Assembly (NCBI GenBank): GCA_010015655.1 | Contig: ML976683.1 | Coordinates: forward strand, 133,051-197,050 | Length of the DNA: 64,000 nucleotides | Direction: 5' to 3' | Source of the DNA: Bimuria novae-zelandiae CBS 107.79 | Lineage: Eukaryota; Ascomycota; Dothideomycetes; Pleosporales; Didymosphaeriaceae | Part shown: positions 32,396 through 44,659 of the stretch, in pieces | Numbering within the stretch: the first letter of the stretch is position 1 | Layout: each line of letters opens with the position of its first letter | Made by a program: the position numbers and the translations under genes | The notes under the pieces: generated by a model | Told to the model about the DNA's origin: nothing | The model's database searches: none | Seen by the model: only the letters and a program-made list of their open reading frames with translations

Positions 32396-32914
32396 CTAAT
32401 TACGTAGGTCCTTATGGCTTTCCGAAGCGTCTCCCCTACCACCTTCCCTATACTCCTCACGCCTCTCTAAGTCTAGGCCGATATATTCTTCCCCTTCTAT
32501 ACTCTCTAAAGGAGAGATGAATCCTCTCGTGGAATGCAGTAGCCCCTCGATTATCCTACAATTATGTGCGCTACCACCGCCGTCATCTTCGGTGCAGAGG
32601 TTACTTAGAGATGACCGTGGGTTTCTAGCACCATCGCGTTCGCGGTCATTGTTGAGAGATCGAAGACTAGGCTCAGTGCTGGCTCTCGAATAGGAAGCAC
32701 TGCCGCCGGGAGTTGGCAGGGGCGTTAACTTAGGTATAGTTGCCGGATTGCACACGAGATTCTCTACCAGTCGCTTGGCCAGCCTTCGCCGCTTTGTTAA
32801 ACGCGGGTCTTCTAGCTCTAGTTCTAGGATAACGTCTAGCGCTACTAGGTGCGTTCGTTTACGTATTACTAATAGCCTATCTATAATATTAATATTACTA
32901 AAGAGTAGTTCCTT
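32396..32914 (-). CDS. unidentified ORF fragment, Arg/Ser/Pro-rich
   Basis: The frame is open from 32,914 to the stop at 32,396 (172 codons), with the only ATG at 32,755. It reads a basic stretch (DPRLTKRRRLAKRLVENL), then PTPGGSASYSRAS and an acidic, Arg-rich tail ending SHKDLRN. Its GC is higher than the RIP-mutated flanks. The AT-rich DNA upstream on the same strand (33,000-33,150) also has coding-like pieces such as YKGGYRASAGNKEYVTI. It is probably the surviving 3' end of a longer mutated gene. Family not recognised. Confidence 0.35.
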   Translation of the reverse strand, partial: KELLFSNINIIDRLLVIRKRTHLVALDVILELELEDPRLTKRRRLAKRLVENLVCNPATIPKLTPLPTPGGSASYSRASTEPSLRSLNNDRERDGARNPRSSLSNLCTEDDGGGSAHNCRIIEGLLHSTRGFISPLESIEGEEYIGLDLERREEYREGGRGDASESHKDLRN

Positions 32915-33986
32915 TTACCTTAGTAAGCTATCTTAAGCGTATTAATATAGCTCCCCTTAAACTCTACTAGAACTACTTACTAGGCTAAATATTTTCTATC
33001 TCCTCTATAAATAAAGCGCACGCTTCGTCTGTATCAAGATTGTCATGCTATATAGTAACGTATTCTTTGTTGCCAGCAGAGGCGCGGTAGCCGCCCTTAT
33101 AACAATTAGACGCTACGTTGCTAGGCTTAACGCCTATTACACTATAGTTAGTAGCATTACTCTTTATAATAATAGGAAATTTTATTACTAATTAGTAATA
33201 TTAGCACTTTTATTTACTTATATACTTACCTTAACTAATTTTACTAAGTAATCTAATTATAGCTAGATCCTCTTTTGTAACGTGTATAGGATAGTTAGCT
33301 TCTCTTTTATTAAAAATTTTCCTACTAAACTAATTAATGCTCTAGGCCCTCTAATTTAAATACGCTATAAAACTAGGTAAACGCGTCTACTAGTCTTATA
33401 TTAGTTAAATTTTATTAGCTTATAATAATTATTAAGTAAGTATTACTATAGCTTATTAAATAAGAAGCTTTTATAGCTTCTTGTAAAGTAGGTAGCAATG
33501 TATTTAAACCTAGTATTATAAAATTATTATTAATATAGGGCTGCTTTTTACTATCTTTAGCGTTAACTCCTAAATAGCTATACTTTACTATTTTAGTTAT
33601 AACTATTAATTTAGCCTTAAATATTAGCTTTAGCTTAAGCTTATACTTACACGCTTTAGGAATATATAAAATAATTTTTATAAAAAATAAAAGGGTAAAT
33701 AAAGTAGTACTATAAAAGAAGATTATTATAGCGTAAAGAGCTAGTAGTAAGGAGTGTAGAAGTAGTACCCTCTATAAGCAAATAGCTACTTTATATATTA
33801 TAGCTAACGCCACCCCTTAAGCAGGGAGGAGTTGCATAAATGTAGTATCTATATTAAAAATAGTAGTAGTAGGTAGAGCGACTAGTATATTAGCGCCTTA
33901 TAAAGAGGGCGAATAAACTTAAAGTCCGTTAATATTAGGGTTTTTAAAAATAATAGCGGGTTACTCTTCTAAGCGGCATAGATAGT
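32915..33986. repeat. AT-rich RIP-degraded tract
   Basis: TA-rich sequence with stops in all frames between the ORF fragment and the 5' LTR. A better-preserved coding-like stretch on the minus strand lies at 33,020-33,130. Otherwise nothing can be assigned. Confidence 0.5.
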
Positions 33987-34255
33987 TGTGATGGCCTGGC
34001 ATGCCGGCAGGACACATGACCTCGCGTGAGAGGCGCGACTGCCTCACGCCTAGGTGCAGCTACCTCACGCCTGGGCGCAGCTGCCCACGCACCCAGTATA
34101 GCTATCTTGGATAGATAGATGTTCCGTGCCGAGCGGTAGCGCATAAAAGCGCCGTAGGCCTGTGTACCTATAGTCTCCTTATCTTAGTGTAGCTAAAATA
34201 GAGCTAACCTACCTTATCTACTTTCTTAATGCAGGAGCCTGTGCCTATCCTTATA
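33987..34255 (+). repeat. 5' LTR of element A
   Basis: Starts TGTGATGGCCTGG and ends CCTTATA (from CCTCACA). It keeps a GC-rich stretch with two CTCACGCC-type repeats. It shows fewer C-to-T changes at its first bases than the 3' copy but more at its end. Confidence 0.85.
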
Positions 34256-36049
34256 TTATACTAAGATCTCTTTACTTAGCTAGAGATAGTAATAAAATAT
34301 TAAGTTAAACCGCTTAATCTGCCTGCGCGCACGACTTAACAACAACTACCTTAAAGGATTTATTATATAACTACGCTAAGCTATTAGTTTATTATAGAGT
34401 ATAATTACCCGTAATAAGAGGTCCTAATACTACTAAGTAACGTACTACTTAAAGGGAGTTAAAGGACGTAGTTCGAAAATAGCACGCTATAGCTAGCTAG
34501 GAGAGCTAATTAGCCTGCTGCCCTTTACTTAATAAACGTGCTATATAGGCAACCCACTGCTTACGTAAAGAGGGCTATAAGAGCCCTAGCCTTTATAAGA
34601 GAGGAACCTATCCCTACTAACTATCCTAAGCACTACCTGCTTGCCTTCTCCTTATAAAAAACTAATAACTAGCTACTCTACCTGTAGTATTAATAAAATA
34701 GTACTAAAATACCTATTTATAGCGTTAGTTCTAGAAAAGGAGATGCTGGGCAGCGCGTACGACCTATCCAAGCCTTTTATTTACTAAGAACACGAAATCC
34801 AGAGCTATGGCTCTATTACTAAGGAAAACTATAATTAAGACACTTCCCTAAAACTTGCTCGTATCTAGTAAGGTATTAATAAGGACCTCTTGCAACCTCC
34901 TTAGCTACCTACGTTTACTAGTAATAACCTAATTACTGCGACGCTAGAGGCCGTAATTAAGTATTTTAGGCAGGAACTAGTAAAGATTACTATAGAGCTA
35001 GTTGGCTAGCTACTTCTTCGTGGTGTGGAGCGACAACAACTATATATATACTGCCAGATTGCTACTAATACCTTAGCTAAAGGCGAAGGGCTGCATAGAG
35101 CCCTTGTTTAAGCGTAGCAAAAGATAGACAGGTTGGAAGCCTAACTTGCTAAATAGGCTATAGTAGGCTCTACCCTTAATACACTAGCAACTTAATTTCG
35201 TATAACTAAATTCTAAATCCTTCCTTAGACCCTAAGCTAGAGCATCCCCTCCGCTAACGACCCGCTAAGCTCTAAGTCTAGCAAGCCTAATAATTTATAT
35301 TTTTTACGCTTATTACTATTTAAGCCTATTACTTATTTATATACACGCTCTTTAGGCGCAAGCTAGCGCTTAGTTAAGTTCCTAGACCTTCCGCTGCTCT
35401 TAGACGGCAAGACAACTACGACCTTTAAGCACTAGAGGGCCTATATAAAGAACAAACTTTAGTCCAATCGTAATTAGTTTGTAAGAGAGACTTTAGAGGA
35501 TACCTAAGAGCGTATTATAGCATATATAACTACACGCACAGAGGATCCCGCCTGTAACTAACTTATAACTTTAATTAGAGCTCTACGAGACAATGGCGAA
35601 CGCATTAATAGTAAATTTATAATAGATATAATAGAGTAAGCTTTTAGCGACCTACATAAGGAGAAGAAGGCCTATTAGGCATTTATCTAACTACGCCTCT
35701 ACTCTATAGCTAAGTTTACTAGCTTCTAAGTAGACTTCTTCCGCCTTACAACGCAGCGCAAGCTACCTACTAATTAATAAGTTAAAAAGTTCTATAAGAA
35801 GCTTATAGATCGACTCCGCATAGATATAGGCCGTAATGTTTATTACCTTAAGAATAATTACTTTAAGTTTATTAACATCGCCCGCGACCTCGCACGAGAG
35901 GTAGCGATTATAGACTCCTAGGTTATAGCGCGCGCTAAACGAGAATCTTAAAAGAAGACTACTCTTACCTTAGCCGCTAGGTCTCGCGAGTACGCTTTAA
36001 TACTAGCGTAGCCCTTTACTCGCACATAGCCAACGCGCGCTACTACTAT

Positions 36050-39000
36050 AGCTCTAGGTAGCTAGCTTACCTACTACTATTATAAAAAGTTAGAACATAT
36101 TACTCAAGACTGCCTAAATAGCCCTATTAATTAGAAAGCGTTAGAGGCCAGCGATTTAGCACCGCAAGCTAACGAAGAGGTGTATTATAAAGCTAAGGAC
36201 AGAGGTTTCCTCTCTTCTAATAAGGAATTAGGAAAAGTATTACTCTAGGGGAAGTCTCCTTCCTAGAAAATCCTATGGGAGCTACTAGCATATAATACCT
36301 CTTATTTAGCGAAAGTGCTTTCACTCTACCCTGCCATATCTTAACAAACGGGCTAGCAATTAGGTTAAAGGCTCTTATTAATATAGGCGCAGGTAGCTAC
36401 GTCCTAGTCTACCTTAAATACCTCCGCATAATTAAAAAGGGACTTAAGGTATCTATTAAAAGCATGGAAGCTGTTCCCCTAGCTAGATATAATAGTTAAC
36501 TAAACGGGCAGGTAAATAAGCACTTCTAGGCTAACCTAGTGCTAAATAGCCACTACTTTACTACTTACTTTATATCTTGCAATACTAGCCGCCACGACTT
36601 TATAGTTAGCCGCAAGCTTCTCGAGGAAGCTAACATCTAAATTAACTATAGGTAGTAGGTGCTTAAGTGGCTAGATATAATATAGATTAACTATAAACAA
36701 GACATTATTATCCTAACGCGGGGTATAGCTACAGGAATTAATCCTAAGCATTAGGTAGATACTAATTAACGTAATAAGCTTATAAACATGGCTATTATAC
36801 AGCATATCTACCGCTTATTGCAGCAATCCCCTCAGCGTCGTACCTACTAGAAAAACCTAGCGAAGATAGAGGAGCAGCTCCGCTACTAAGCGCTACTATT
36901 ATAAGAGTAGTAGCTAACTTGCCCTAAACCTATCTCTCGCGAGGACCTCGCTAAGGCAGGCCTTAAGATTAATATTATAAGAGCTATAGCATTTATAATT
37001 AATGCGCGTTAGAAAGAGATAGTTATTAGCTATATTAGTGTTTATAAAGTAGAGAAGCTAATCTAAGACTGCAAAGAGGAGCTAGGCTAGACAGACCTAC
37101 TAGACCTAGATAAAGAACTCCGCCAGCTTCTTATAAAGAAGTTACTATTCCTAGGCTATGCAGGCGCTACCCCAGCTTACTTCTTAAAGAAGGACTCTAA
37201 CGTACTACCTCTACACTATAATAGCGTTAATTACAATATTAAGCTAACCGTGGATAATATACTAATATTAAGCCTACTATATAGCATGTCTCTAGAGTAG
37301 TTATAGCTTGTTAAGGATTACTTAAATAACTACCTCTAACGTGGCGTTATTACTCACAGCAACGCGCCTTACGCCTTACTAGTACTATTTACTAAGAAGC
37401 CTAAAGGGGGGTAGCGATTTTATATTAACTATCGCAAGCTTAACGCTATTATAAAGAAAGATATCTATCCTATCCTACTTATTTAAGAGACCCTTACGAG
37501 GCTCGCCCGTGCTAAGATATTCACTAAGCTAGACGTACGGCAGGCCTTTTATCGCATTTAACTAGACAAGGAAGTAGAGGACCTAACCACGTTTTGTATA
37601 CGCTATAGTAACTATAAGTATTATATGCTCCTATTTAGTCTTTATAATAGACCTGCCACCTTCTAGCGATATATTAATAGGGTACTATATAGCCTACTTA
37701 ACGACTTTTGCATAGCATATCTAGACAATATCCTTATTTACTTAAAGAATCTACTACACTATAAGGAGCATGTTGCGCAAGTGCTTAAATAACTTCGCGA
37801 CGCTAGTTTGTAAGCAGACATTAAAAAGAGCAAGTTTATAGTAACTAGGATAAAGTTCCTTAGCCTTATTATTAGCACTTAAGGCATTTAGAAAGACCTA
37901 GAGAAGATCGCTGCTATATAGAACTAGCCTATGCCTATATTAGTTAAAAGCATATAGTTATTTTTAAGCTTTTATAACTTCTACCAAACCTTCCTTAAGG
38001 ACTATAGACGCATTATTAGACTACTTATAAAGCTTCTTAAGAAGGGCGCCTAGCATGCCTTTAGAGAGCAAAAGCTTATAGCCTTTTAGCAAGTTAAAGA
38101 CCTTATACTATTAGACAACGTACTTGCTTACTACTCTCCCTATCGCGTTACACGCATGGAAATAGACGCGAGCGATAGTGTTATTACTAGCGTACTCTCT
38201 TAGCTGCAGGACAACGGACTCTGGTAACCTATAGCCTTCTATTCCAAGATAATAAGTAACCCGCAGATGAACTACGATATATACGATAAAGAGATACTAG
38301 CCGTAATCTATGTCCTTAAAGAATAGAGATCTTAGCTTATTAGTCTATAGATAACTGAGCCCTTTAGCGCTATTACTAACTATTAAGCGCTAGAGTACTT
38401 CTCCACTAAGCGCGAGCTTACTCCTTAATAGATACGCTAGGCTATAATAGTAGCTAATTTTAACCTAAAGCTTACCTACTAACTAGGCACTGCTAACGTA
38501 GTGGCTAACGCGCTATTACGTAAGCAGGAGGAACTATAGACTTAAAAGGAGAAGGATAAGGTAGCTCGCATAAGGGTCTTCTTATAGGCTAAGTAGCTAG
38601 ATATTAATATAGTGTAAGAAGCTATAACCTAACTTGCTAACCTAGTTACTTAAGGATTATAAGGCTAGGAGCTTAAGATTGCTATAATAGACACCTTTCT
38701 AGCCTTTCCCTCTACAGAGGATCCTTATGCCCTCGTTAATTAGGTAATTAAGGTAAACCAGAATTACAATAGCCTATAAAAGCTGCGGGAAAAAGCTCTA
38801 TCTAATAACTAAGGACTATAGAAGCTAAATAATTAAGATCTACTCTTATATAAAGATTGGCTAGTTATTCTAGCAGTTAACTTCCTACGCACCTACTTAA
38901 TTCGAGCCACCTATACTACGTAGCTTACTGCTCACCCAGGAAAAAGGAAGACAGCGAAGCTACTTAGAGATTAGTACTATTGGCCAAATCTAGCGAAGGA

Positions 39001-40230
39001 TGTGGACACCTATGTTACCGCTTATAAGGCTTATTAATAGAGTTATACGCCCCGCAACCGCACTCTAAAACTACTTAAGCTACTACTAATACTAGAGCGA
39101 GCATGGCAGGACGTTTTAATAGACTTTAAGTTATTCCTACCTAACAAGAAAGGGTATAATAACGCTTTTATTATAGTTAACCGCCTAAGCAAGCGCTGCT
39201 TCTCACTACCTTGCTATAAGATAACCACGGCGGAACAGGCTATAAATATGTACTATCGCTATATCTGGCGCGTGTACGGCCTACCTAAGTCTATCGTCTC
39301 TAATCGAGGCCCGCAGTTCATCTTAGTATTTATAAATAAGCTATGCTAACTTGTGGGCGTTAAGTAAAAGCTCTTAATAGCTTATTATCCTTAGACTAAT
39401 AGTAATATAGAAATTATAAACTAGTACCTTAACCAGCGCCTTCGCCTATTTATTAACTACTACTAGGATAACCGGTCTGACCTACTGCCCTGCATGGACT
39501 AGGCTCAGGCTATACTGCCTTATAAGACTACAGGCCTCTCGCCGTACGAGATCGAGTTCGGACATTAGCCTACACACCACTAAGACTAGGAAGAGCGGAC
39601 AAAGACCTCGCCCATAGCCCGTGAGCAGATGTCCTAAGAGGAAGCGTAGAACTACGTAAAGGTTTAATACAACGCTATAAAGCGGGCTATAGAGATAGCT
39701 TAGAGAGGGATTATTTATGCCTAGGAGCAATAAGCATGTTAAGCAAATAAGAAGCAACGTAAGCTAGATTTTAAAGTAGGTAATTAAGTTTATATCACGC
39801 TAAGAGGCTTTATAACTAATTAGCCTAGTTAGAAGCTTAACTAGCAGATGTACGGGCCCTACTTAATTATTACTATAAAAGGACACTCCTACTAAGTTAA
39901 GCTTCCGCCGTATATGCACATGCATAATGTCTTCTATATAGACCGCCTATAGAAAGCCGCCATAGACACACTACTAGGTTAGATAGAGCTATAAGAGGAG
40001 CTAATTAAGGTTAACGGCAATCTAGAATAGCAAGTAGAGGAGATCCTTAATAGCCGCATCTACTAAGGACGTCTATAATATAAAGTCTCCTAGACTGCCT
40101 ATAATCCTAACCCTACCTAGTACAACGCCCGAGGCTTTGTTAGGGCACTATATAAGGTAAAGGAGTATTATAACGCATACCTAGACAAAGCAGGGCTACT
40201 ATTATAACTAGACATTTGGCTGCGAGCGTA
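36050..40230 (+). pseudogene. gag-pol polyprotein of element A, RIP-killed
   Basis: Recognisable pieces, in order: a zinc-knuckle-like CYYYKKLEHITQDCL near 36,075 with lost Cys; reverse transcriptase with FYINYRKLNAIIKKD (about 37,415), FTKLDVRQAFYRI and the YLDN box (normally YxDD) at about 37,715; RNase H MEIDASDSV and FYSKI...IYDKEILAVI (38,155-38,310); integrase with LSKRCFSLPC (39,190), VYGLPKSIVSNRGPQF (39,280); and a C-terminal chromodomain YKVS.TAYNPNPT.YNARG (40,080-40,130). About one expected Gln/Trp codon in several is now TAG/TAA. No product can be made. Confidence 0.8.
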
Positions 40231-40358
40231 TAAGGCCGGCACCTATCTAGAGATAATAGAGGAAGACAATAAAGCTACAGTTATACTAGCATAAGGCAAG
40301 ACACGAAGGAGGTAACACAACGGACTTAGAAGACTACGCCCACCTTAGAGGGGGGTAA

Positions 40359-40627
40359 TATAATAGCCTGGCATGCTGGCAGGACATATAACCTCGCGTA
40401 AGAGGCGCGACTGCCTCACGCCTGGGTGCAGCTGCCTCACGCCTGGGCACAGCTACCCACGCACCTAGTGTAGCTATCTCGAATAGATAGATATTCCGTG
40501 CCGAGCGGCAGCGCATAAAAGCGCCGCAGGCCTGTGTACCTACAGTCTCCTCATCTTAGTGTAGCTAAAATAGAGCCAACCTACCTCATCTACTCTCTTG
40601 ATGCAGGAGCCTGTGCCCGTCCTCACA
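40359..40627 (+). repeat. 3' LTR of element A
   Basis: Same length (269 bp) as the 5' LTR. It starts TATAATAG, where the 5' copy has TGTGATGG, showing three G-to-A changes, and ends CCTCACA followed by the ATAGT duplication. Confidence 0.85.
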
Positions 40628-41642
40628 ATAGTCTTGTTTTATTAAGAAGCTTCTTAATACATTACGCACTTAGATAAGTATTTACTATTATTAGTATAGT
40701 AACGTACTTCACAAGTGAGCGGCCAGTACAAGCGAGCGGCCACCCCACCAAACTTTTCGCAACGCGTCACCTTGTAATAATAATAGCTTAACTACCTCCT
40801 ACTTAAATACTTTATAGTAAAGCAGATATTTTCCTAGCTATTTTAGCTATTAATTAAGACTAAATCTAAAGCGTATAACGCGCTATAGTAATATATAACG
40901 TTTTTTAAAGTGCACTATATAGGGGACGTGTATAAATTACTACGTAATATAATTACTAACCTAAATTAAAAAAGCTTATTAAGCTAGAAGAGGAGGTAAT
41001 TATTAGGTATATACTTAATCTAGATTCTTGAGGATTTGCGCCTATCCTAAGTGCTATATAAGATATAGTAGATAAGCTACTTGCTAAGCGCAGCGCTAGC
41101 TAAATAAGTAAAAACTAGATACGTAACTTTATTAAGTAAATAAATTACCTTACTATATAATTTAATTAGCTATATAATTAGTAAATAGTTTTATATAAAG
41201 ATCCTAAAACTATTAAAACTCAGTTTAAGCTTATATCGCGCATAAAGGCTACCTATAGTATCTATAATAAGAATACCTATAACTTTAATATAACTAGCTT
41301 TATAATAGGTAAGATATTAGCGTAGCTTATTATTATAAACTTAAAGAGATAAGGTAGACTAAAGACTATTTAGCTAAGTAATTATAGGTAAACTATAGTA
41401 ATTTATAAAATTAACGCTACTAGCTAGGTAATCCCGCTTTTTATTATTTTCTTTAGCTAGTATTACCTCTTTGCCTGGTCCTAAGATAATAATATACTAC
41501 GCAACTAGGCTTTTGCTATTAGTAATAATAGCTAGACTACTAATAAGCTTAGAGTAGAGTAGCTAAGGTACTTTTTTAAGTATATAGTAAAGTATAGGGT
41601 AGGCGCACGCTAGCTACTTATACTTAATAATTATAAAAGCTA

Positions 41643-43469
41643 ACGTGTTTCACCAGTCATTGAGCCACACCAGTCACTGAGCCACCCCACCAAAACTGAC
41701 GCAGCTTTCTGCACGATAGCTCAACAACGCAATAGTTAAATTTAATATAAATAGATTAATATAATAGCTATAATCTCTAGGTACACTAAGTCCTTCTATG
41801 GCCTTGCTTATGGCAGTTGCTGCATGTAGGTGGTGCTCGTGATCGTCCTGCACGGTCCTCCTGCTCTACCTGCTGGAGCACCCTTTTAGCCTCTGCAGCC
41901 AGCCTTCGACCTTCCTCAGCCTGTAGAGCCCCTCCAGAGGTAATATACTGCCTACGCCTCTCCTATCTTTGTCTACGACGTTAATTGGTAGCCTGTAGTT
42001 TCCTAATATCTTCTGCTAGGAGAGTTACTATATTTATAGCATGCTGATAGCTCTTAACTAGCTGCCTAAGCATCTGGTGTGTAGGGCTCTGAGACGGTCG
42101 TTGTAAACGATCACGTATAAGCCTAGCCTGTTGCTCAACCTGAGTAGTAGTGTGAGGCGTCTCAGCTGTCCATGCTGGCTCAGCGCCCGTCTGTAGTGGT
42201 GACGGTGTCCTGACTACAGTCAGGCATGAGAGGACCCGATCAGGACAGGTAGGCACCAGCCCTGTCGCTTGAAAGCCAGCCTTGATGTTCTGCTCTGTAA
42301 AAACAGCCCTACGTACACGTGGGTAGATTGACAGGAACTCTTCCTTGTCTACATGATAGACACGCTGTCTGGCCAGCTCAGTCACTTCATGTCCGTACGC
42401 TGTCTTGAGAGGTGAGAAACAGCCGACATCTAAAGGCTGTAGGAGGTGGCTCGTATGGGCAGGCATACACAGGCTGATGATCCTGTGTGTCCTACAGTAT
42501 TGATCGAACTCAGGGGTAGCATGGCTGCTATGACCGTCTAGAATAAGCAGCCGCCAGGTGCCGACTGTACGAGACTCTGTATGCCGAGTGAAGTGCTCTA
42601 GCCAGGTAAGCCCTAGGCTATCTGTCGTCCAGCCATTGTCGCTGACAGCCAGTACCCAGCCAGCAGGTAGGTCAGTATACCAGCTAGCCTGGTGGAGCTT
42701 GCCAGGTAGGATGATGAGGGGTGGTATAGACCACCCAGCTGCGCAGACGGCTTCAATCGTCGTAACGTAGTCTCGATTGCCTGGCTGTATGTGTATAGCC
42801 CTGCCTATAGTGTCTGAGCTGGTGACTACTCTAGACGTAGAGGCGACCCCTATTAGGAAGCCTGTCTCGTCAAAGTTGTAGGTGTCTGTATCCTGTATGC
42901 CGTATGTCTGTCGCGTCTCCTCCACAAGCTTGTACCAGGTAGAGATCTTAACAGGATCCTCACAGAGCGCGCGCTGACTGTGGAAGCTCCTAGTCCACTT
43001 GGTCTGTAGCTCTGGCTGAGCCTTGATGAAGCGTGATACCCAGTTCTTACCCACTGGCTGTGGGGCAGGGATCTGGCCGCGCGCAGCGAGTAGATGGTCG
43101 GCCATCCTACGTACGTCGATGATGTAAGGTGGAAATCCACGTCGGTTGAGGTCTAGTATCCACTCTACTAGAGCCTGCTCCTCTGTAGGATGTAGCTTTC
43201 GTTTCTGGGCGTTAGCAACGGCCCGAGGTAGGTGACCGTTGACACGTCGACGTAGGGTAGATCGATCGATATCATAGAGCCTTGCAGCGTTTCGGTAGCT
43301 AGAAACCTGTCTTATCTGAATCGCATGGGTCGATAGAGCTAGCCTGGCTTCCTTTTCAAGCTGGCGGGTGCGTTGTGTGGTGGGCATCGTGGGTGTTGTG
43401 TAGAGACGCGTCGCGATCTTGGTGGGGTGGCTCAGTGACTGGTGTGGCTCAATGACTGGTGAAACACGT
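41643..43469 (-). mobile_element. pogo/Fot-type transposon 5, intact
   Basis: 1827 bp with 47-bp or longer inverted ends starting ACGTGTTTCACCAGTCATTG, flanked by TA (41,641-41,642; 43,470-43,471). ACCAGTCAYTGAGCCAC is repeated twice per end with 17-bp spacing. GC is normal and no RIP damage is visible, unlike the element around it. It holds one complete transposase gene. Confidence 0.93.
41981..43387 (-). CDS. pogo/Fot-type DDE transposase, intact
   Basis: A single 468-residue frame without stops. It has an N-terminal Psq-like helix-turn-helix (NAARLYDIDRSTLRRRVNG, about 33-51). A CENP-B-type HTH follows (about 66-130, with VGKNWVSRF). The DDE_1 catalytic core has Asp173 (YNFDETGF), Asp284 (LLILDGHSSH) and Asp320 (LLQPLDVG), so 35 residues separate the second and third Asp. 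The C-terminal 100 residues are Gln/Arg-rich and probably helical. It should cut and paste its own element at TA sites in the nucleus. Length is normal for the family. The ATG at 43,387 lies about 80 bp inside the element and is the only good start. It is the only complete transposase in the window. Confidence 0.93.
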   Translation of the reverse strand: MPTTQRTRQLEKEARLALSTHAIQIRQVSSYRNAARLYDIDRSTLRRRVNGHLPRAVANAQKRKLHPTEEQALVEWILDLNRRGFPPYIIDVRRMADHLLAARGQIPAPQPVGKNWVSRFIKAQPELQTKWTRSFHSQRALCEDPVKISTWYKLVEETRQTYGIQDTDTYNFDETGFLIGVASTSRVVTSSDTIGRAIHIQPGNRDYVTTIEAVCAAGWSIPPLIILPGKLHQASWYTDLPAGWVLAVSDNGWTTDSLGLTWLEHFTRHTESRTVGTWRLLILDGHSSHATPEFDQYCRTHRIISLCMPAHTSHLLQPLDVGCFSPLKTAYGHEVTELARQRVYHVDKEEFLSIYPRVRRAVFTEQNIKAGFQATGLVPTCPDRVLSCLTVVRTPSPLQTGAEPAWTAETPHTTTQVEQQARLIRDRLQRPSQSPTHQMLRQLVKSYQHAINIVTLLAEDIRKLQATN

Positions 43470-44381
43470 TATAACTTACTTAAATTTTAAAAGCTTTACA
43501 AGGAGAATAATATTATTACTTTTTATATACTATTATATTTATTATACCTTTTATAGCTAGTTAATATTAGTTACTTTTCGCTGTTAAAGCGCGCGTATAG
43601 CCGCCAAATTAAGAGCCTAATACGCGACTATATTAGCTATATTATAAAGCTAGAGTTCCTACCACCCTTCTACGTAGCCTACATGTAGTTAATTACAAAG
43701 GAGAATATTTACGCAAGCTTTTAAGGCGCTAGCCTAGTCCTATATAACCTAGAGGCGGTGATATTAAAGCTTAATATTAAGCTTTATACACTAACGCTAC
43801 CACTACTAAAAGTTACTTTTTAAAAAGCTAAAACACTAAGTAACGCGCGCAAGCTAGAGGCTTAGTTAATATTAATTTGTAATAAAATTAAAAAATATAA
43901 AAGCTTATTACCTACTTTTATTATTATAGCGCTTAATTAGCTTAAGGGCGCTAAAGTAATAGCTTATAAAAGTATGCTTATACGCGATTAGATTACGAGG
44001 CTTAAATAGGTAAATAAGGTAGCTATAATACGTAAAAAGTAATAAAAGAAGTAGATATAAGAGTAAAACACCTTAATAAAGGTAAAGGTAAAAGATATTA
44101 TTACATAAAAGGATATTAAGTAGTAGCTGAAGAGCGAAATGCGTTAAAATAGGGCGTAATTAGGTGCTAGTTAGCAGGCTTTAACGCGCTATAGCTACTA
44201 TAAAGAAACTAGGTATAATGCGCGAACGTGTGTAAAGCGTAGTATAAATACTACTTAATCTAGTATAGTAATTATATGTAATCATTATATCGCGTTGTTG
44301 AGTTAGATCGCGATAAAGGCAATAAAAGGTTGATAGGGTGGCCGCTCGCTTGTACTGGCCGCTCGCTTGTGAAGTACGTTA

Positions 44382-44659
44382 AGCGTTATAATAATTATGT
44401 TAACCTAATATAAATTTTTACTTAAAAGCTTACTATTATAAGGCGCTTACACCTTAATCCAATCCAGATTAAGTCAGTAAGGCTAAAGTAGTACTTTATA
44501 AATTATTTAGTAGTATAAGTTAATACGATAACTTAGCGCGTGGCTATATAATCTAATCTTATAGTAAATAAGATAACTATTAGTCTATATAGAGAACGTA
44601 CTCGTACAGAAGATATATAAGTTAAATATAAGGAAAAGAAATAATAATAGGAAAATTAT
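44382..44659. repeat. AT-rich degraded sequence
   Basis: TA-rich sequence after transposon 4, with no legible coding. It may belong to the LTR-like sequence that follows. Confidence 0.4.

Larger units (their letters stand above)
33987..40627 (+). mobile_element. Ty3/Gypsy chromodomain LTR retrotransposon A, full length but dead
   Basis: Two 269-bp LTRs bound a 6.6-kb element, with the 5-bp duplication ATAGT at 33,982-33,986 and 40,628-40,632. A polypurine run (GAGGGGGG) lies just before the 3' LTR. Pol order on the plus strand is gag zinc knuckle (about 36,075), protease, reverse transcriptase, RNase H, integrase and chromodomain, which is the Ty3/Gypsy chromovirus order. All frames are destroyed by RIP-type stops. 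Confidence 0.9.
40702..44379 (+). mobile_element. pogo-type transposon 4, RIP-degraded, split by transposon 5
   Basis: Inverted ends ACGTACTTCACAAG(T/C)GAGC... are flanked by TA (40,700-40,701; 44,380-44,381). ACAAGYGAGCGGCCA occurs twice per end, 17 bp apart. Without the nested 1827-bp element and its TA, it was 1849 bp. Its transposase, on the plus strand, is split after a LLILDN-type catalytic motif and resumes at 43,470 with pieces such as CIPSYSLHLLQPLNIGYFSLLK. It is full of stops. Confidence 0.85.

Noticed and set aside
33944..34144. Short minus-strand ORFs in both LTRs of element A (also 40,334-40,516)
   Set aside because: They arise from the GC-rich LTR sequence with repeated CTCACGCC-like units and have no protein character.
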